Shown here: piece after piece, positions 5,870 through 12,183 of the stretch
Position numbering within the stretch: the stretch's first letter is position 1
Layout of the letters: each line of letters begins with the position of its first letter
DNA from: Synechococcaceae bacterium WBB_10_009
GTDB lineage: Bacteria; Cyanobacteriota; Cyanobacteriia; PCC-6307; Cyanobiaceae
Assembly: GCA_010030955.1 (NCBI GenBank)
Contig: RHBP01000020.1
Span: forward strand, 1-17,370
Direction of reading: 5' to 3'
Length of the DNA: 17,370 nucleotides
Made by a program: the position numbers and the translations under genes
The notes under the pieces: generated by a model
Seen by the model: only the letters and a program-made list of their open reading frames with translations
What the model was told of the DNA's origin: nothing
Databases searched by the model: none

Positions 5870-7348
5870 ATGGGCTTCTTCGTTCAACTCACCGAAGCCA
5901 TCGCCGAGCGCCAATCGCTCCTGATGACCGGGCTTGACCCGAACCCGGAGATGCTGCAGAGCTGGGCCCAGCGGCGGGGCATGGCCAACCGCTCCTTCCT
6001 GAGCCAGGCGCGCCACTGGATCAAGGCCGTGGTGGAGGAAACCAGCCCCCACGTCTGTGCCATCAAGGCGAGCCTTGGCTTCTACCAGGCCCTCGGCCCC
6101 CTGGGGTTGGAACTGCTGTTGGAGGTGCGCGACCTGGTGCCGCGCGACCTCCCCCTGATCATCGACGCCAAACACGGCGACCTCAACTCCTCCACCGCCC
6201 TGGCCCATTACCTGTTCAAAGACCTGGGGGTGGATGCGGTGACCCTCTCACCCCTGGCGGGTCAGGACATTGCCGCCCCGTTTCTGCTCTATGCCGACAA
6301 GGCGGTGGTGATCACCTGCCGCAGCTCCAACCCCGCCGCCAAACGGATCCAGTACCACCCCAATGAGGGGGATCCGCTGTTCCTGCAGATCGTGCGCGAA
6401 TGCCAGCTGTGGGGCACCCCGGACCAGCTGTTGCTGGAGGTGGGCACCAGCGATCCCACCGTGCTGGGCCAGGTGCGCCGGGCGGCGCCGGAGCGGGTGC
6501 TGATGCTGCGCAGCATCTGGAGCGAAGAGGAGCGGCTGGATGGCCTGCTGGAGGCGGGGTTCAACGACGCCGCCGATGGCCTGTTGCTGCCCCTGCCCCA
6601 GAACCTGCTGGTGGAGGACGACCTGGGGGAACAGGCCGCCGCCCTCAAGGGGTTGATCAACCGGCGCCGCGAGCGCTGGCTGAGCCAACACCCCCGGGCG
6701 GAGGGCAACAGCTGCGCCGTCTGGGTGGCGGAGCCCACCGGCGGCAGCCCCGACACCGGCGAACCCGACAGCCAGTTGATCATCGACCTGTTTGACATCG
6801 GTTGCCTGCTGTTCGGCGAGTACGTGCAGGCCTCAGGGGCGGTGTTCAACTACTACGTGGACCTGCGCCAGATCATTTCCGACCCCAACCTGTTCCACCG
6901 GGTGCTGCACAGCTACGCCAGCCTGCTGGAGGGGTTGCACTTCGACCGCATCGCCGGCATCCCCTACGGCTCGTTGCCCACCGCCACGGGGTTGTCGCTG
7001 GCCCTGCACAAACCGCTGATTTACCCGCGCAAGGAGGTGAAGGCCCACGGGGCCCGCCGCCTGATCGAGGGGGACTTCATCGAGGGCGACCGGGTGGTGG
7101 TGGTGGACGACATCCTGATCACCGGCGGCAGTGTGCTGGAGGGGATCAGCAAACTGGAGAGTTCCGGCCTGGTGGTGGAGGACGTGGTGGTGTTCATCGA
7201 CCACGGCGGCCAGCGGGATCGCCGCGCCCGGGAGCGGCTGCAGGCCGCCGGCTACCGGGTGCACGCCGTGCTCGACATTGCCCGCATCACCCGCACCCTG
7301 CTGGCGGCGGGGCGGCTCACGGCAGACCAGGCGGCGGTGTTGGCATGA
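5870..7348 (+). CDS. pyrFE: Bifunctional orotidine-5'-phosphate decarboxylase / orotate phosphoribosyltransferase
   Basis: This 492-aa cytoplasmic enzyme would catalyse the last two steps of de novo UMP synthesis. Residues ~1-275 are a group-2 (PyrF subfamily 2) orotidine 5'-phosphate decarboxylase. It has LLMTGLDPNPEML near the N-terminus, the catalytic DAKHGDLNSS at 99-108 and AVTLSPLAGQD after it. After a short linker, residues ~295-492 are orotate phosphoribosyltransferase, with IAGIPYGSLPTATGLSLAL, the Lys-containing YPRKEVKAHG loop, and the PRPP-binding VVVVDDILITGG at 409-420. The decarboxylase-first order is opposite to animal/plant UMP synthase and is known in cyanobacteria. ATG 5870 follows AGGGGG. 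An in-frame GTG at 5806 is a less likely start. The stop overlaps the next gene (ATGA). Confidence 0.92.
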   Translation: MGFFVQLTEAIAERQSLLMTGLDPNPEMLQSWAQRRGMANRSFLSQARHWIKAVVEETSPHVCAIKASLGFYQALGPLGLELLLEVRDLVPRDLPLIIDAKHGDLNSSTALAHYLFKDLGVDAVTLSPLAGQDIAAPFLLYADKAVVITCRSSNPAAKRIQYHPNEGDPLFLQIVRECQLWGTPDQLLLEVGTSDPTVLGQVRRAAPERVLMLRSIWSEEERLDGLLEAGFNDAADGLLLPLPQNLLVEDDLGEQAAALKGLINRRRERWLSQHPRAEGNSCAVWVAEPTGGSPDTGEPDSQLIIDLFDIGCLLFGEYVQASGAVFNYYVDLRQIISDPNLFHRVLHSYASLLEGLHFDRIAGIPYGSLPTATGLSLALHKPLIYPRKEVKAHGARRLIEGDFIEGDRVVVVDDILITGGSVLEGISKLESSGLVVEDVVVFIDHGGQRDRRARERLQAAGYRVHAVLDIARITRTLLAAGRLTADQAAVLA

Positions 7349-7693
7349 ACGCACGGCTGGTCCCCCCCACAACCCTGCTGGCCCTGGCCCTGGCCCTGGC
7401 CCTGGGGGCCTGCGGACGACCGGGGCCAGGGCCAGGGCCAGGGCCAGCAGGGTTGTGGGGCCGCCACACCGGCGCAGCCGGCTCCGGCCCGGGCCACCGC
7501 GGAGGCGGGGGCACAACGCCAGCTGCAGGCGGCCCTGCTGAGTGCGGACGACCAGTTCAACCGCGGCGAAAACGACCTGGCCTGCGGGCAGGTGCAACGG
7601 GCCCGGACACTGCTCAACCAACGGCCCGCCAGGGCCAGCGCCGCCCAGCGGCAGCAGTTGTTGCGCTTCGAGCAGGCCTGCAGCACCCTCTGA
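7345..7693 (+). pseudogene. Small lipoprotein gene frameshifted by a self-complementary insertion
   Basis: ATG 7345 overlaps the pyrFE stop (ATGA) and encodes a lipoprotein signal: NARLVPPTTLL, then LALALALALGACG, with a lipobox Cys at codon 7411-7413. From there this frame becomes Gly/Pro/Arg-rich noise. From about 7460 a different frame reads a plausible mature protein, AATPAQPAPARATAEAGAQR followed by ALLSADDQFNRGENDLACGQ and ending FEQACSTL at TGA 7691-7693, and it has no start codon of its own. Removing 43 bases (7416-7458) would join the halves as ...GACG-AATPAQ.... Those bases are largely the reverse complement of the signal-peptide codons. This looks like a recent disruptive template-switch mutation or a sequence error. 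The intact product would be a ~100-aa lipid-anchored envelope protein of unknown function. Confidence 0.7.
7365..7460. repeat. 38-bp perfect inverted repeat with 20-bp spacer
   Basis: The left arm 7365-7402 and right arm 7423-7460 are exact reverse complements, separated by 7403-7422. Each arm holds three to four tandem GGCCCT hexamers next to a unique CCCCACAACC end, so the match is not merely low complexity. A GC-rich stem this long would be very stable in single-stranded DNA or RNA. It lies wholly inside the lipoprotein signal-peptide region and coincides with the loss of reading frame. There is no U-run after it. Confidence 0.92.
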
Positions 7694-7721
7694 GGTGGAT
7701 GGCGCTGTGTGACGCCTCACC
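7694..7721 (+). terminator. Hairpin directly after the lipoprotein stop codon
   Basis: GGTG 7694-7697 pairs with CACC 7718-7721 and GGCG 7701-7704 pairs with CGCC 7713-7716, with a small internal loop and an eight-base CTGTGTGA loop. It follows the stop immediately and precedes ~80 bp without a gene, as a terminator or processing hairpin would. It lacks a T-run, so terminator function is uncertain. The remainder of 7722-7799 holds a CATAGCTT stretch that may be a weak -10 for the next gene. Confidence 0.3.
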
Positions 7722-7799
7722 ACCAACTGGCCCCCAATCGGCCGGGGCTCCACGGCGCTCGCATAGCTTGAGGGTGTTGGCCCGCCAGCCAGGAGCTTC

Positions 7800-8036
7800 A
7801 TGAGCGATACCCAGGGTCTCACCATCGGTGAGCTGGAGTCGAAGTATTTCCTGTACCGCAAGGCCCTCAAACAGCTCCTGCTGGAGGGCCGGCCGGTGGC
7901 GCGGATTGAAAAAACCCTGGCCTGGAGCCGGCTGGCCACGCTGCACAACTGCCTGCCGCGCCAGTACAAGTCGCCCGACCACATTCGCCACCAACTGCTG
8001 CGGGAAATCGAGCAGCAGCAGGCCGAGCAGGCGTGA
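7800..8036 (+). CDS. Small conserved hypothetical protein (78 aa)
   Basis: ATG 7800 is preceded by a good AGGAG at a 5-base spacing, one of the clearest ribosome binding sites in the window. The product is soluble, basic and mostly helical: TIGELESKYFLYRKALKQLL, then RPVARIEKTLAWSRLATLHN, then SPDHIRHQLLREIEQQQAEQ. The arrangement suggests two or three helices, possibly a nucleic-acid or protein adaptor, but I recognise no named domain. Similar small proteins are typical of picocyanobacterial genomes. The TGA overlaps the GTG start of the NahK-like kinase gene by 4 bp, so the two are probably translationally coupled. Confidence 0.75.
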   Translation: MSDTQGLTIGELESKYFLYRKALKQLLLEGRPVARIEKTLAWSRLATLHNCLPRQYKSPDHIRHQLLREIEQQQAEQA

Positions 8037-9181
8037 GCGCCGGCGACGACGCCCAGCTGTTGCGGGTGGCGGAGGCCTTCCATGGGGAAGGCCACGTCTC
8101 GGACATCCGTCCCCTCGGCAGCGGCAACGTCAATGACACCTTCCTGGTGCAGAGCGCCGGGGGGCTCAGCGTGCTGCAGCGCATCAACACCGCCGTGTTC
8201 GAACGGCCTGAGCTGGTGATGCACAACCTGCAGCAACTGGTCTCCCACCTGGAGCGCAAACGGGAGCATCCCGCCCTGCGCCACCGCCGCTGGGAGCACC
8301 CGCAGCTGATCTGCACCCAGGGCAGCGACCAAACCTGGCACTGCTGCAGCAGCGGTGGCTTCTGGCGCAGCCTCAGCTTCATCGACCGCGCCACCACCGT
8401 GGACGTGATCGAAAGCGAGGCCCAGGCCCGGGAGCTGGGCAGCGGCCTGGGGCTGTTCCACACCCTGATCAGCGACCTGCCGGTGGAGACCCTGGCCGAT
8501 CCGTTGGAGGGGTTCCATGTCACCCCCCTCTACCTGGAGGCCTACCGGCGGGCCCTGGCGACGGCTGCGGCCCCTGGCGATGACGCCAGCCGGTTCTGCA
8601 TGGCCTTCATCCGGGAGCGGGAGGGGCTGGCGTCGTTGCTCGAAGACGCCAAACAGCGCGGTGACCTCCCCCTGCGGCCCATCCATGGCGACCCAAAGAT
8701 CAACAACGTGATGCTCGACCGCAGCAGCGGCCGGGCCGTGGCCCTGATCGACCTGGACACGGTGAAGCCGGGCCTGGTGCACACCGACATCGGCGACTGC
8801 CTGCGGTCCTGCTGCAACCGCCTGGGGGAGGAGACCACCGACCTGGAGGCCGTGCGCTTCGATCTCACCTTGGCGGAGGCGATCCTCGAGGGTTACCTGG
8901 CGGAGGCGGGCCCCCTGCTGAGCGCTGCGGAGCTGCAGCTGTTGCCGGATGCGGCCCGGTTGATCGCCTTTGAGCTGGGGCTGCGCTTCTTCACCGACCA
9001 CCTCAACGGCAACGTGTACTTCAAGGCCCAGCACCCGCAGCACAACCTGCAGCGCGCCCTGGTGCAGTTCCGGCTCACCGCCAGCATCGAGGCGCAGATG
9101 GGCGCCCTGCGGCGGCTGGTGCAACGGCTCAGCGGCACCAGCCGCGTGGGCGGAGCGCCGGCGGGGCCATGGCCCAGCTGA
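8033..9181 (+). CDS. APH/ChoK-family phosphotransferase, N-acetylhexosamine kinase-like
   Basis: This 382-aa protein has the aminoglycoside phosphotransferase/choline kinase fold (PF01636 type). The nucleotide loop is GSGNVNDTF (29-37), followed by LQRINTAVF. The catalytic loop is HGDPKINNVMLD starting at H218 with D220, and the metal-binding motif is LIDLDTVKPG with D240/D242, then HTDIGDCLRS. The DLDTV-PG...D-GD pattern is the form seen in N-acetylhexosamine 1-kinase (NahK) and the proteins once annotated as mucin desulfatase (MdsC). It probably phosphorylates a sugar or small alcohol in the cytoplasm, with substrate unproven. GTG 8033 overlaps the upstream stop. The last 13 bp overlap the start of the DOMON-like gene, suggesting linked function. 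Confidence 0.8.
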   Translation: MSAGDDAQLLRVAEAFHGEGHVSDIRPLGSGNVNDTFLVQSAGGLSVLQRINTAVFERPELVMHNLQQLVSHLERKREHPALRHRRWEHPQLICTQGSDQTWHCCSSGGFWRSLSFIDRATTVDVIESEAQARELGSGLGLFHTLISDLPVETLADPLEGFHVTPLYLEAYRRALATAAAPGDDASRFCMAFIREREGLASLLEDAKQRGDLPLRPIHGDPKINNVMLDRSSGRAVALIDLDTVKPGLVHTDIGDCLRSCCNRLGEETTDLEAVRFDLTLAEAILEGYLAEAGPLLSAAELQLLPDAARLIAFELGLRFFTDHLNGNVYFKAQHPQHNLQRALVQFRLTASIEAQMGALRRLVQRLSGTSRVGGAPAGPWPS

Positions 9182-9708
9182 AGCCCTTCCGCAGCGACGC
9201 GGCCACCGCGGCGTTTGCGCTGGCGGCCGCAGCCCGCTGGTGCGATGGCCAACTGGAGCTGCAGTTCCGGCTGGAGGGGCCGTTGGAGCTGTTGCTGCTG
9301 GCGGAGCCCAGCCCGGCACCCCAACGGCGCGACGGCCTCTGGCGGAGCAGCTGCTTCGAAGCGTTCGTGGGGGCCGTGGGGCAGGAGGGCTACTGGGAAC
9401 TGAACCTGAGCCCCAGCGGCGACTGGAACCTCTACCGCTTCGATGGCTACCGCCGGGGTGGCCGCCCAGAAGCGGCGATCCAGCAGCTGCCCAGCCGTTG
9501 CCACCGCAGCCCCCAGCGGCTCACGCTGGAGCTGACGCTGCCGGGGGAGGGTTGGCTTGCAACCGGTGATCCCCGCCTGGAACTGGCCCTGACCAGCGTG
9601 CTCGAACACCGGCAGACGGGCTGCCAGTACTGGGCTTTGCAGCATGCCGCCGCCGAGCCCGATTTTCATCAACGGGGCAGCTTCATTGCCCTTGAACAGC
9701 TGCATTGA
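9169..9708 (+). CDS. DOMON-like (CBM9-like) domain protein
   Basis: ATG 9169 lies inside the end of the kinase gene (13-bp overlap) and gives a 179-aa soluble protein. It is beta-rich with WCDGQLELQFRLEG, then the cluster DGLWRSSCFEAFVG, then YWELNLSPSGDWNLYRFDGYRRG. These fit from memory the cyanobacterial DOMON-like, type 9 carbohydrate-binding-module-like proteins, where 'DGLWxxxCFEaF' and 'YxExNlSPsg.W..y.Fd.YR.G' are hallmarks. No signal peptide is present, so it would act in the cytoplasm. The CBM9-like fold next to a sugar-kinase-like gene suggests a shared carbohydrate or sugar-phosphate theme, but binding has to be inferred. Confidence 0.72.
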   Translation: MAQLKPFRSDAATAAFALAAAARWCDGQLELQFRLEGPLELLLLAEPSPAPQRRDGLWRSSCFEAFVGAVGQEGYWELNLSPSGDWNLYRFDGYRRGGRPEAAIQQLPSRCHRSPQRLTLELTLPGEGWLATGDPRLELALTSVLEHRQTGCQYWALQHAAAEPDFHQRGSFIALEQLH

Positions 9709-9757
9709 GGAGCAGTTCCTGAACGGAACCGCCCCCACTTCAGGCAGCAAAGGTGAA

Positions 9758-9774
9758 GCAAACCTGCTGTTTGC
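9758..9774 (+). terminator. Possible short hairpin after the DOMON-like gene
   Basis: GCAAAC 9758-9763 and GTTTGC 9769-9774 form a 6-bp stem with a CTGCT loop, about 50 bp after the DOMON-like stop. There is no T-run. The surrounding 9709-9825 is intergenic and noticeably less GC-rich than its flanks, consistent with a terminator/promoter boundary. Confidence 0.25.
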
Positions 9775-9825
9775 CGCAAGCACCCTTCCGAAAAGTAGCC
9801 TGCACTACAAATCCGGTCGGTTCTG

Positions 9826-10014
9826 TTGCACGTCACACACTGCGGGGATGAGCACCTGATCAGCCTCTCCAGCGATGAGGCGGCCTCCCTGGTGGATGCC
9901 TGCGCCCTGCTGCTGCTGGCTGCGCAGACCACCCCCGGCTGTGAACTGAAACCTGAGATGGCGGCCGTGCTGCGCACGGTGTTCGAGCAGTTCAGCGGCC
10001 ACACCGTCGAGTGA
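9826..10014 (+). CDS. Small conserved hypothetical protein (62 aa, TTG start)
   Basis: The frame from TTG 9826 to TGA 10014 encodes CGDEHLISLSSDEAASLVDA followed by a hydrophobic ALLLLAAQTTPGCELKPEMA and an amphipathic end (LRTVFEQFSGHTVE). An in-frame TAG at 9796-9798 and the absence of ATG/GTG between it and 9826 leave TTG as the natural start. The composition and helix pattern match small proteins recalled from marine picocyanobacteria, but no function is known to me. The hydrophobic patch is too short and broken for a confident membrane helix. It starts the plus-strand block that leads through DUF2499 and DUF3593 to psaK, 20 bp before the DUF2499 gene. Confidence 0.6.
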   Translation: MHVTHCGDEHLISLSSDEAASLVDACALLLLAAQTTPGCELKPEMAAVLRTVFEQFSGHTVE

Positions 10015-10034
10015 TCCCCGCCTAGACCGGGGCC

Positions 10035-10331
10035 ATGCACGCCCTCTCCCTGCCCACCTGGTGGATCCACGTGGCCTCCGTGCTCGAGTGGGGCCTGGCG
10101 ATGCTGGCGATCCAGCGCTGGGGGCAACGCCGCGGTGAACGGGCCTGGAGCTGGCTGGCCCTGGCCATGGCGCCCGCCTTGGTGAGCGCCATGGCCGCCT
10201 GCACCTGGCACCTGTTCGACAACGCCGAAGCCCTCAACGGGCTGGTGGTGCTGCAGGCGGGCACCACCGCCCTGGGCAACGGCACCCTGGCCCTGGCGGC
10301 CTGGAACCTCAACCGCCTGGCGCGGCCCTGA
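10035..10331 (+). CDS. DUF2499 (Ycf49-like) membrane protein
   Basis: This 98-aa protein starts MHALSLPTWWIHVASVLEWG and contains PALVSAMAACTWHLFDNAEAL and LQAGTTALGNGTLALAAW. These are hallmarks of DUF2499, a family of small membrane proteins of cyanobacteria and plastids related to Ycf49. Three hydrophobic segments are visible, at about residues 9-28, 38-60 and 67-92. The conserved Trp/His residues (WWIH, CTWH) sit at membrane edges. Its role is unknown; distribution in oxygenic phototrophs suggests thylakoid or photosynthesis work. It is followed after 4 bp by DUF3593, its usual neighbour in cyanobacteria. Confidence 0.85.
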   Translation: MHALSLPTWWIHVASVLEWGLAMLAIQRWGQRRGERAWSWLALAMAPALVSAMAACTWHLFDNAEALNGLVVLQAGTTALGNGTLALAAWNLNRLARP

Positions 10332-10335
10332 TCCC

Positions 10336-10668
10336 ATGGATGCCACCCGCCTGCTGAACGCCCTGGCGGCCATCGACCCGGCCCCCCTGTTTGCCGTGTC
10401 GCTGCTGCCCTACCTGCTGTTTTTGTGGTGGAGCTGGCGCAGCGGCCGCATGCCACGGCTGGCCTTCTGGGGCTTTTGCCTCACGCTGCTGTTTGTGCTG
10501 GTCACGATCGTGGCCGCCCTGGTGGCCGAGCGGGTCTACGGGCACCAGCTGGCGGATGTGGATGCCCTGCACGGGGGCGCAGAGGCGATGCTGACCCTCA
10601 GCAACCTGTTGGTGCTGCTGGGGTTTCAGCGAGAAGGCCAGCGGGCCGGCGCAGTGAACAAGTCTTAA
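10336..10668 (+). CDS. DUF3593 membrane protein
   Basis: The 110-aa product has the DUF3593 pattern seen in cyanobacteria and plants: PAPLFAVSLLPYLLFLWWSW near the N-terminus, LAFWGFCLTLLFVLVTIVAA in the middle, then the conserved YGHQLADVDALHGGAEAMLT and LSNLLVLLGF. Three membrane helices are likely (about 17-34, 46-66 and 82-96). It begins only 4 bp after the DUF2499 stop, so the two are surely co-transcribed and may form a complex in the thylakoid or plasma membrane. The stop (TAA) is 57 bp before the psaK ATG. The biochemical function is not known. Confidence 0.83.
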   Translation: MDATRLLNALAAIDPAPLFAVSLLPYLLFLWWSWRSGRMPRLAFWGFCLTLLFVLVTIVAALVAERVYGHQLADVDALHGGAEAMLTLSNLLVLLGFQREGQRAGAVNKS

Positions 10669-10725
10669 GCGCCCCAGGCCGCAGGCCCATCTCCCCCGGA
10701 AGATGTGGTGTCGCCTGAGATTCCG

Positions 10726-10983
10726 ATGCTCGCTCCCCTGCTGGCCATCGCCCCCGCTTCCGTTGCCTGGTCGCCCAAGGTGGGCCTGGTGATGATCGTT
10801 GCCAATGTGATCGCCATCGGCATCGGCAAAGCCACCATCAAGTACCCCAACGAGGGCGCCCAGCTGCCCAACGCCACCATGTTCGGGGGCATGAGCCACG
10901 CCGCCCTGCTGGCCACCACCTCCTTCGGCCACATCCTGGGCATGGGCGCGATCCTCGGTCTGGCCGCCCGCGGCGTGGTCTGA
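10726..10983 (+). CDS. psaK: Photosystem I reaction centre subunit PsaK (PSI-K)
   Basis: This 85-aa thylakoid membrane protein matches PsaK, a peripheral two-helix photosystem I subunit that binds chlorophyll and carotenoid. The conserved core is visible: SPKVGLVMIVANVIAIGIGK, then ATIKYPNEGAQLPN on the loop, then the second helix FGGMSHAALLATTSFGHILG ending GLAARGVV. ATG 10726 is chosen over the in-frame GTG codons at 10705/10708. It follows GAGA at a 5-base spacing, and the resulting short N-terminal leader (MLAPLLAIAPA) is typical of cyanobacterial PsaK. It is co-directional with DUF2499-DUF3593 and converges with the FAD oxidoreductase gene, whose stop is 15 bp away. Confidence 0.93.
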   Translation: MLAPLLAIAPASVAWSPKVGLVMIVANVIAIGIGKATIKYPNEGAQLPNATMFGGMSHAALLATTSFGHILGMGAILGLAARGVV

Positions 10984-10998
10984 GGCTCAGGCCAGCGC

Positions 10999-12183
10999 TC
11001 AGCGCCAGCCCAGGGCATAGGGCAGCGCCCGCAGGCCATAGCGCTCGAAGCGGTAGTTGAACAGCAACGCCGCGAGATCCTCGGCGTTGCAGGCCTCCAA
11101 GCCCGTGAGCAGGCGCTCGAGCCGGCGATCCGCCGCGGGCGTCCGCAACCCAAGCCAGGTGCGCTGGGCCAGGCGCCCACTGAGGCTCCAGCGCCACCCC
11201 AACCGCCGCCGCAGCCGCCGGGGATAGGGGTCCAACGCCTGGGGATGGCCCGCCAGGGCCGCCAACAGCAGGGGCGCCAGGGTGGCGCTGCTGCTGAGGG
11301 CATGGCGTATGCCCTCGCCCCCCAGCAGGTTGGCGGTGCTGACCGCATCGCCCAGGCCCAGCAGGGGCCCCCGCCGGTGGGGCTCGCGGCGGCGGATGCT
11401 GCTGCGCACCAGGCCGCCATGGCGGTCGAGCACGGTGGCATCGGCAAGCCCCAGCCGCACCTGCAGCTGCCGCAGCAAGCCCTGCAGGGGCGGTTGGGCG
11501 GTGCCGGCATCCTGCAGCCGGCAGATGCCCAACTTCAGCACCCCCGGCTGCATCGGAAACACCCAGCCATAGCCCTGGGGAACCCAGTCGCTGCCGAGCA
11601 TGAAGCTCAGCTGCTCGGCCCAGCGGCGCCAGCGGGGGGGATCCACCTGCAGCAGCCATTCCACCCCCACACCGGCCACCAGGGGATCGGCGGAAGGGGG
11701 CGGCTCCCCCAGCAGGGCGCGCTGTTGCCCGGTGGCATCCACCAGCCAGCGGGGGTGCAGGGTGCGCCGCTGGCCGTCGGGGTCGCGCAGCTGCACCCGG
11801 GCGCCGGCACCGCTGGCTCGCCAGCCCTCGCAGTGGACCCCCAGCTGCACGCGGGCACCGGCCGCGGCGGCCCGCTGGGCCATCCACTGGCGCAGGGCTC
11901 CGAAATCCAGCACCGCCCCCAGCGGCTCGTCCGCCATCCACAGGCGCTCGCTGGGGCCCGGCCCCAGCAGCTGCCAGCCGCGCCAGCGGGCGGCGATCAC
12001 CGTCTCCGGCAGGTGGTGCTCCCGCACCGCCGCCAGCGGCAGGGCGGCGCTGCTGAAGGCGGCCCGGGTGAGGTCGGCGAGGCGATCCACCAGCAGCACA
12101 TCGGCGCCGCCGGAGGCCAGGCGCCAGGCGAGGTCGGCACCGGCGGGGCCGGAGCCGACGATCAACACCTGGGGATCAGACAC
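10999..12183 (-). CDS. FAD-dependent oxidoreductase, geranylgeranyl-reductase-like
   Basis: The 394-aa protein opens with a Rossmann FAD-binding motif, VLIVGSGPAGADLAWRLASG (6-25), then VLLVDR. It has the later LVDATGQQRALLG and the second FAD motif GDAVSTANLLGGEGIRHAL starting near residue 278. This layout fits the geranylgeranyl reductase/FixC branch of the PHBH-like flavoproteins, which includes lycopene-cyclase relatives. The start is GTG 12183, which overlaps the end of dxs by 8 bp. Upstream in-frame sequence is antisense noise from dxs. Coupling to dxs suggests an isoprenoid, carotenoid, chlorophyll-tail or quinone-related redox step, as an inference. Exact substrate is unknown. It is shorter than CruA-type cyclases. 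Confidence 0.78.
   Translation of the reverse strand: MSDPQVLIVGSGPAGADLAWRLASGGADVLLVDRLADLTRAAFSSAALPLAAVREHHLPETVIAARWRGWQLLGPGPSERLWMADEPLGAVLDFGALRQWMAQRAAAAGARVQLGVHCEGWRASGAGARVQLRDPDGQRRTLHPRWLVDATGQQRALLGEPPPSADPLVAGVGVEWLLQVDPPRWRRWAEQLSFMLGSDWVPQGYGWVFPMQPGVLKLGICRLQDAGTAQPPLQGLLRQLQVRLGLADATVLDRHGGLVRSSIRRREPHRRGPLLGLGDAVSTANLLGGEGIRHALSSSATLAPLLLAALAGHPQALDPYPRRLRRRLGWRWSLSGRLAQRTWLGLRTPAADRRLERLLTGLEACNAEDLAALLFNYRFERYGLRALPYALGWR

Noticed and set aside
7365..7460. Inverted repeat as an insertion-sequence end, CRISPR unit or ordinary terminator
   Set aside because: No transposase, direct target duplication or spacer array is present, no T-run follows, and the repeat is explained by copying of the adjacent coding sequence.
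6833..9319. 828-aa open frame on the minus strand across pyrFE, the lipoprotein, kinase and DOMON-like genes
   Set aside because: It is antisense to several well-supported genes, with a His/Gln/Gly/Ala-rich low-complexity product and no domain. In GC-rich DNA stop codons are rare in the antisense frame, so long shadows are expected.
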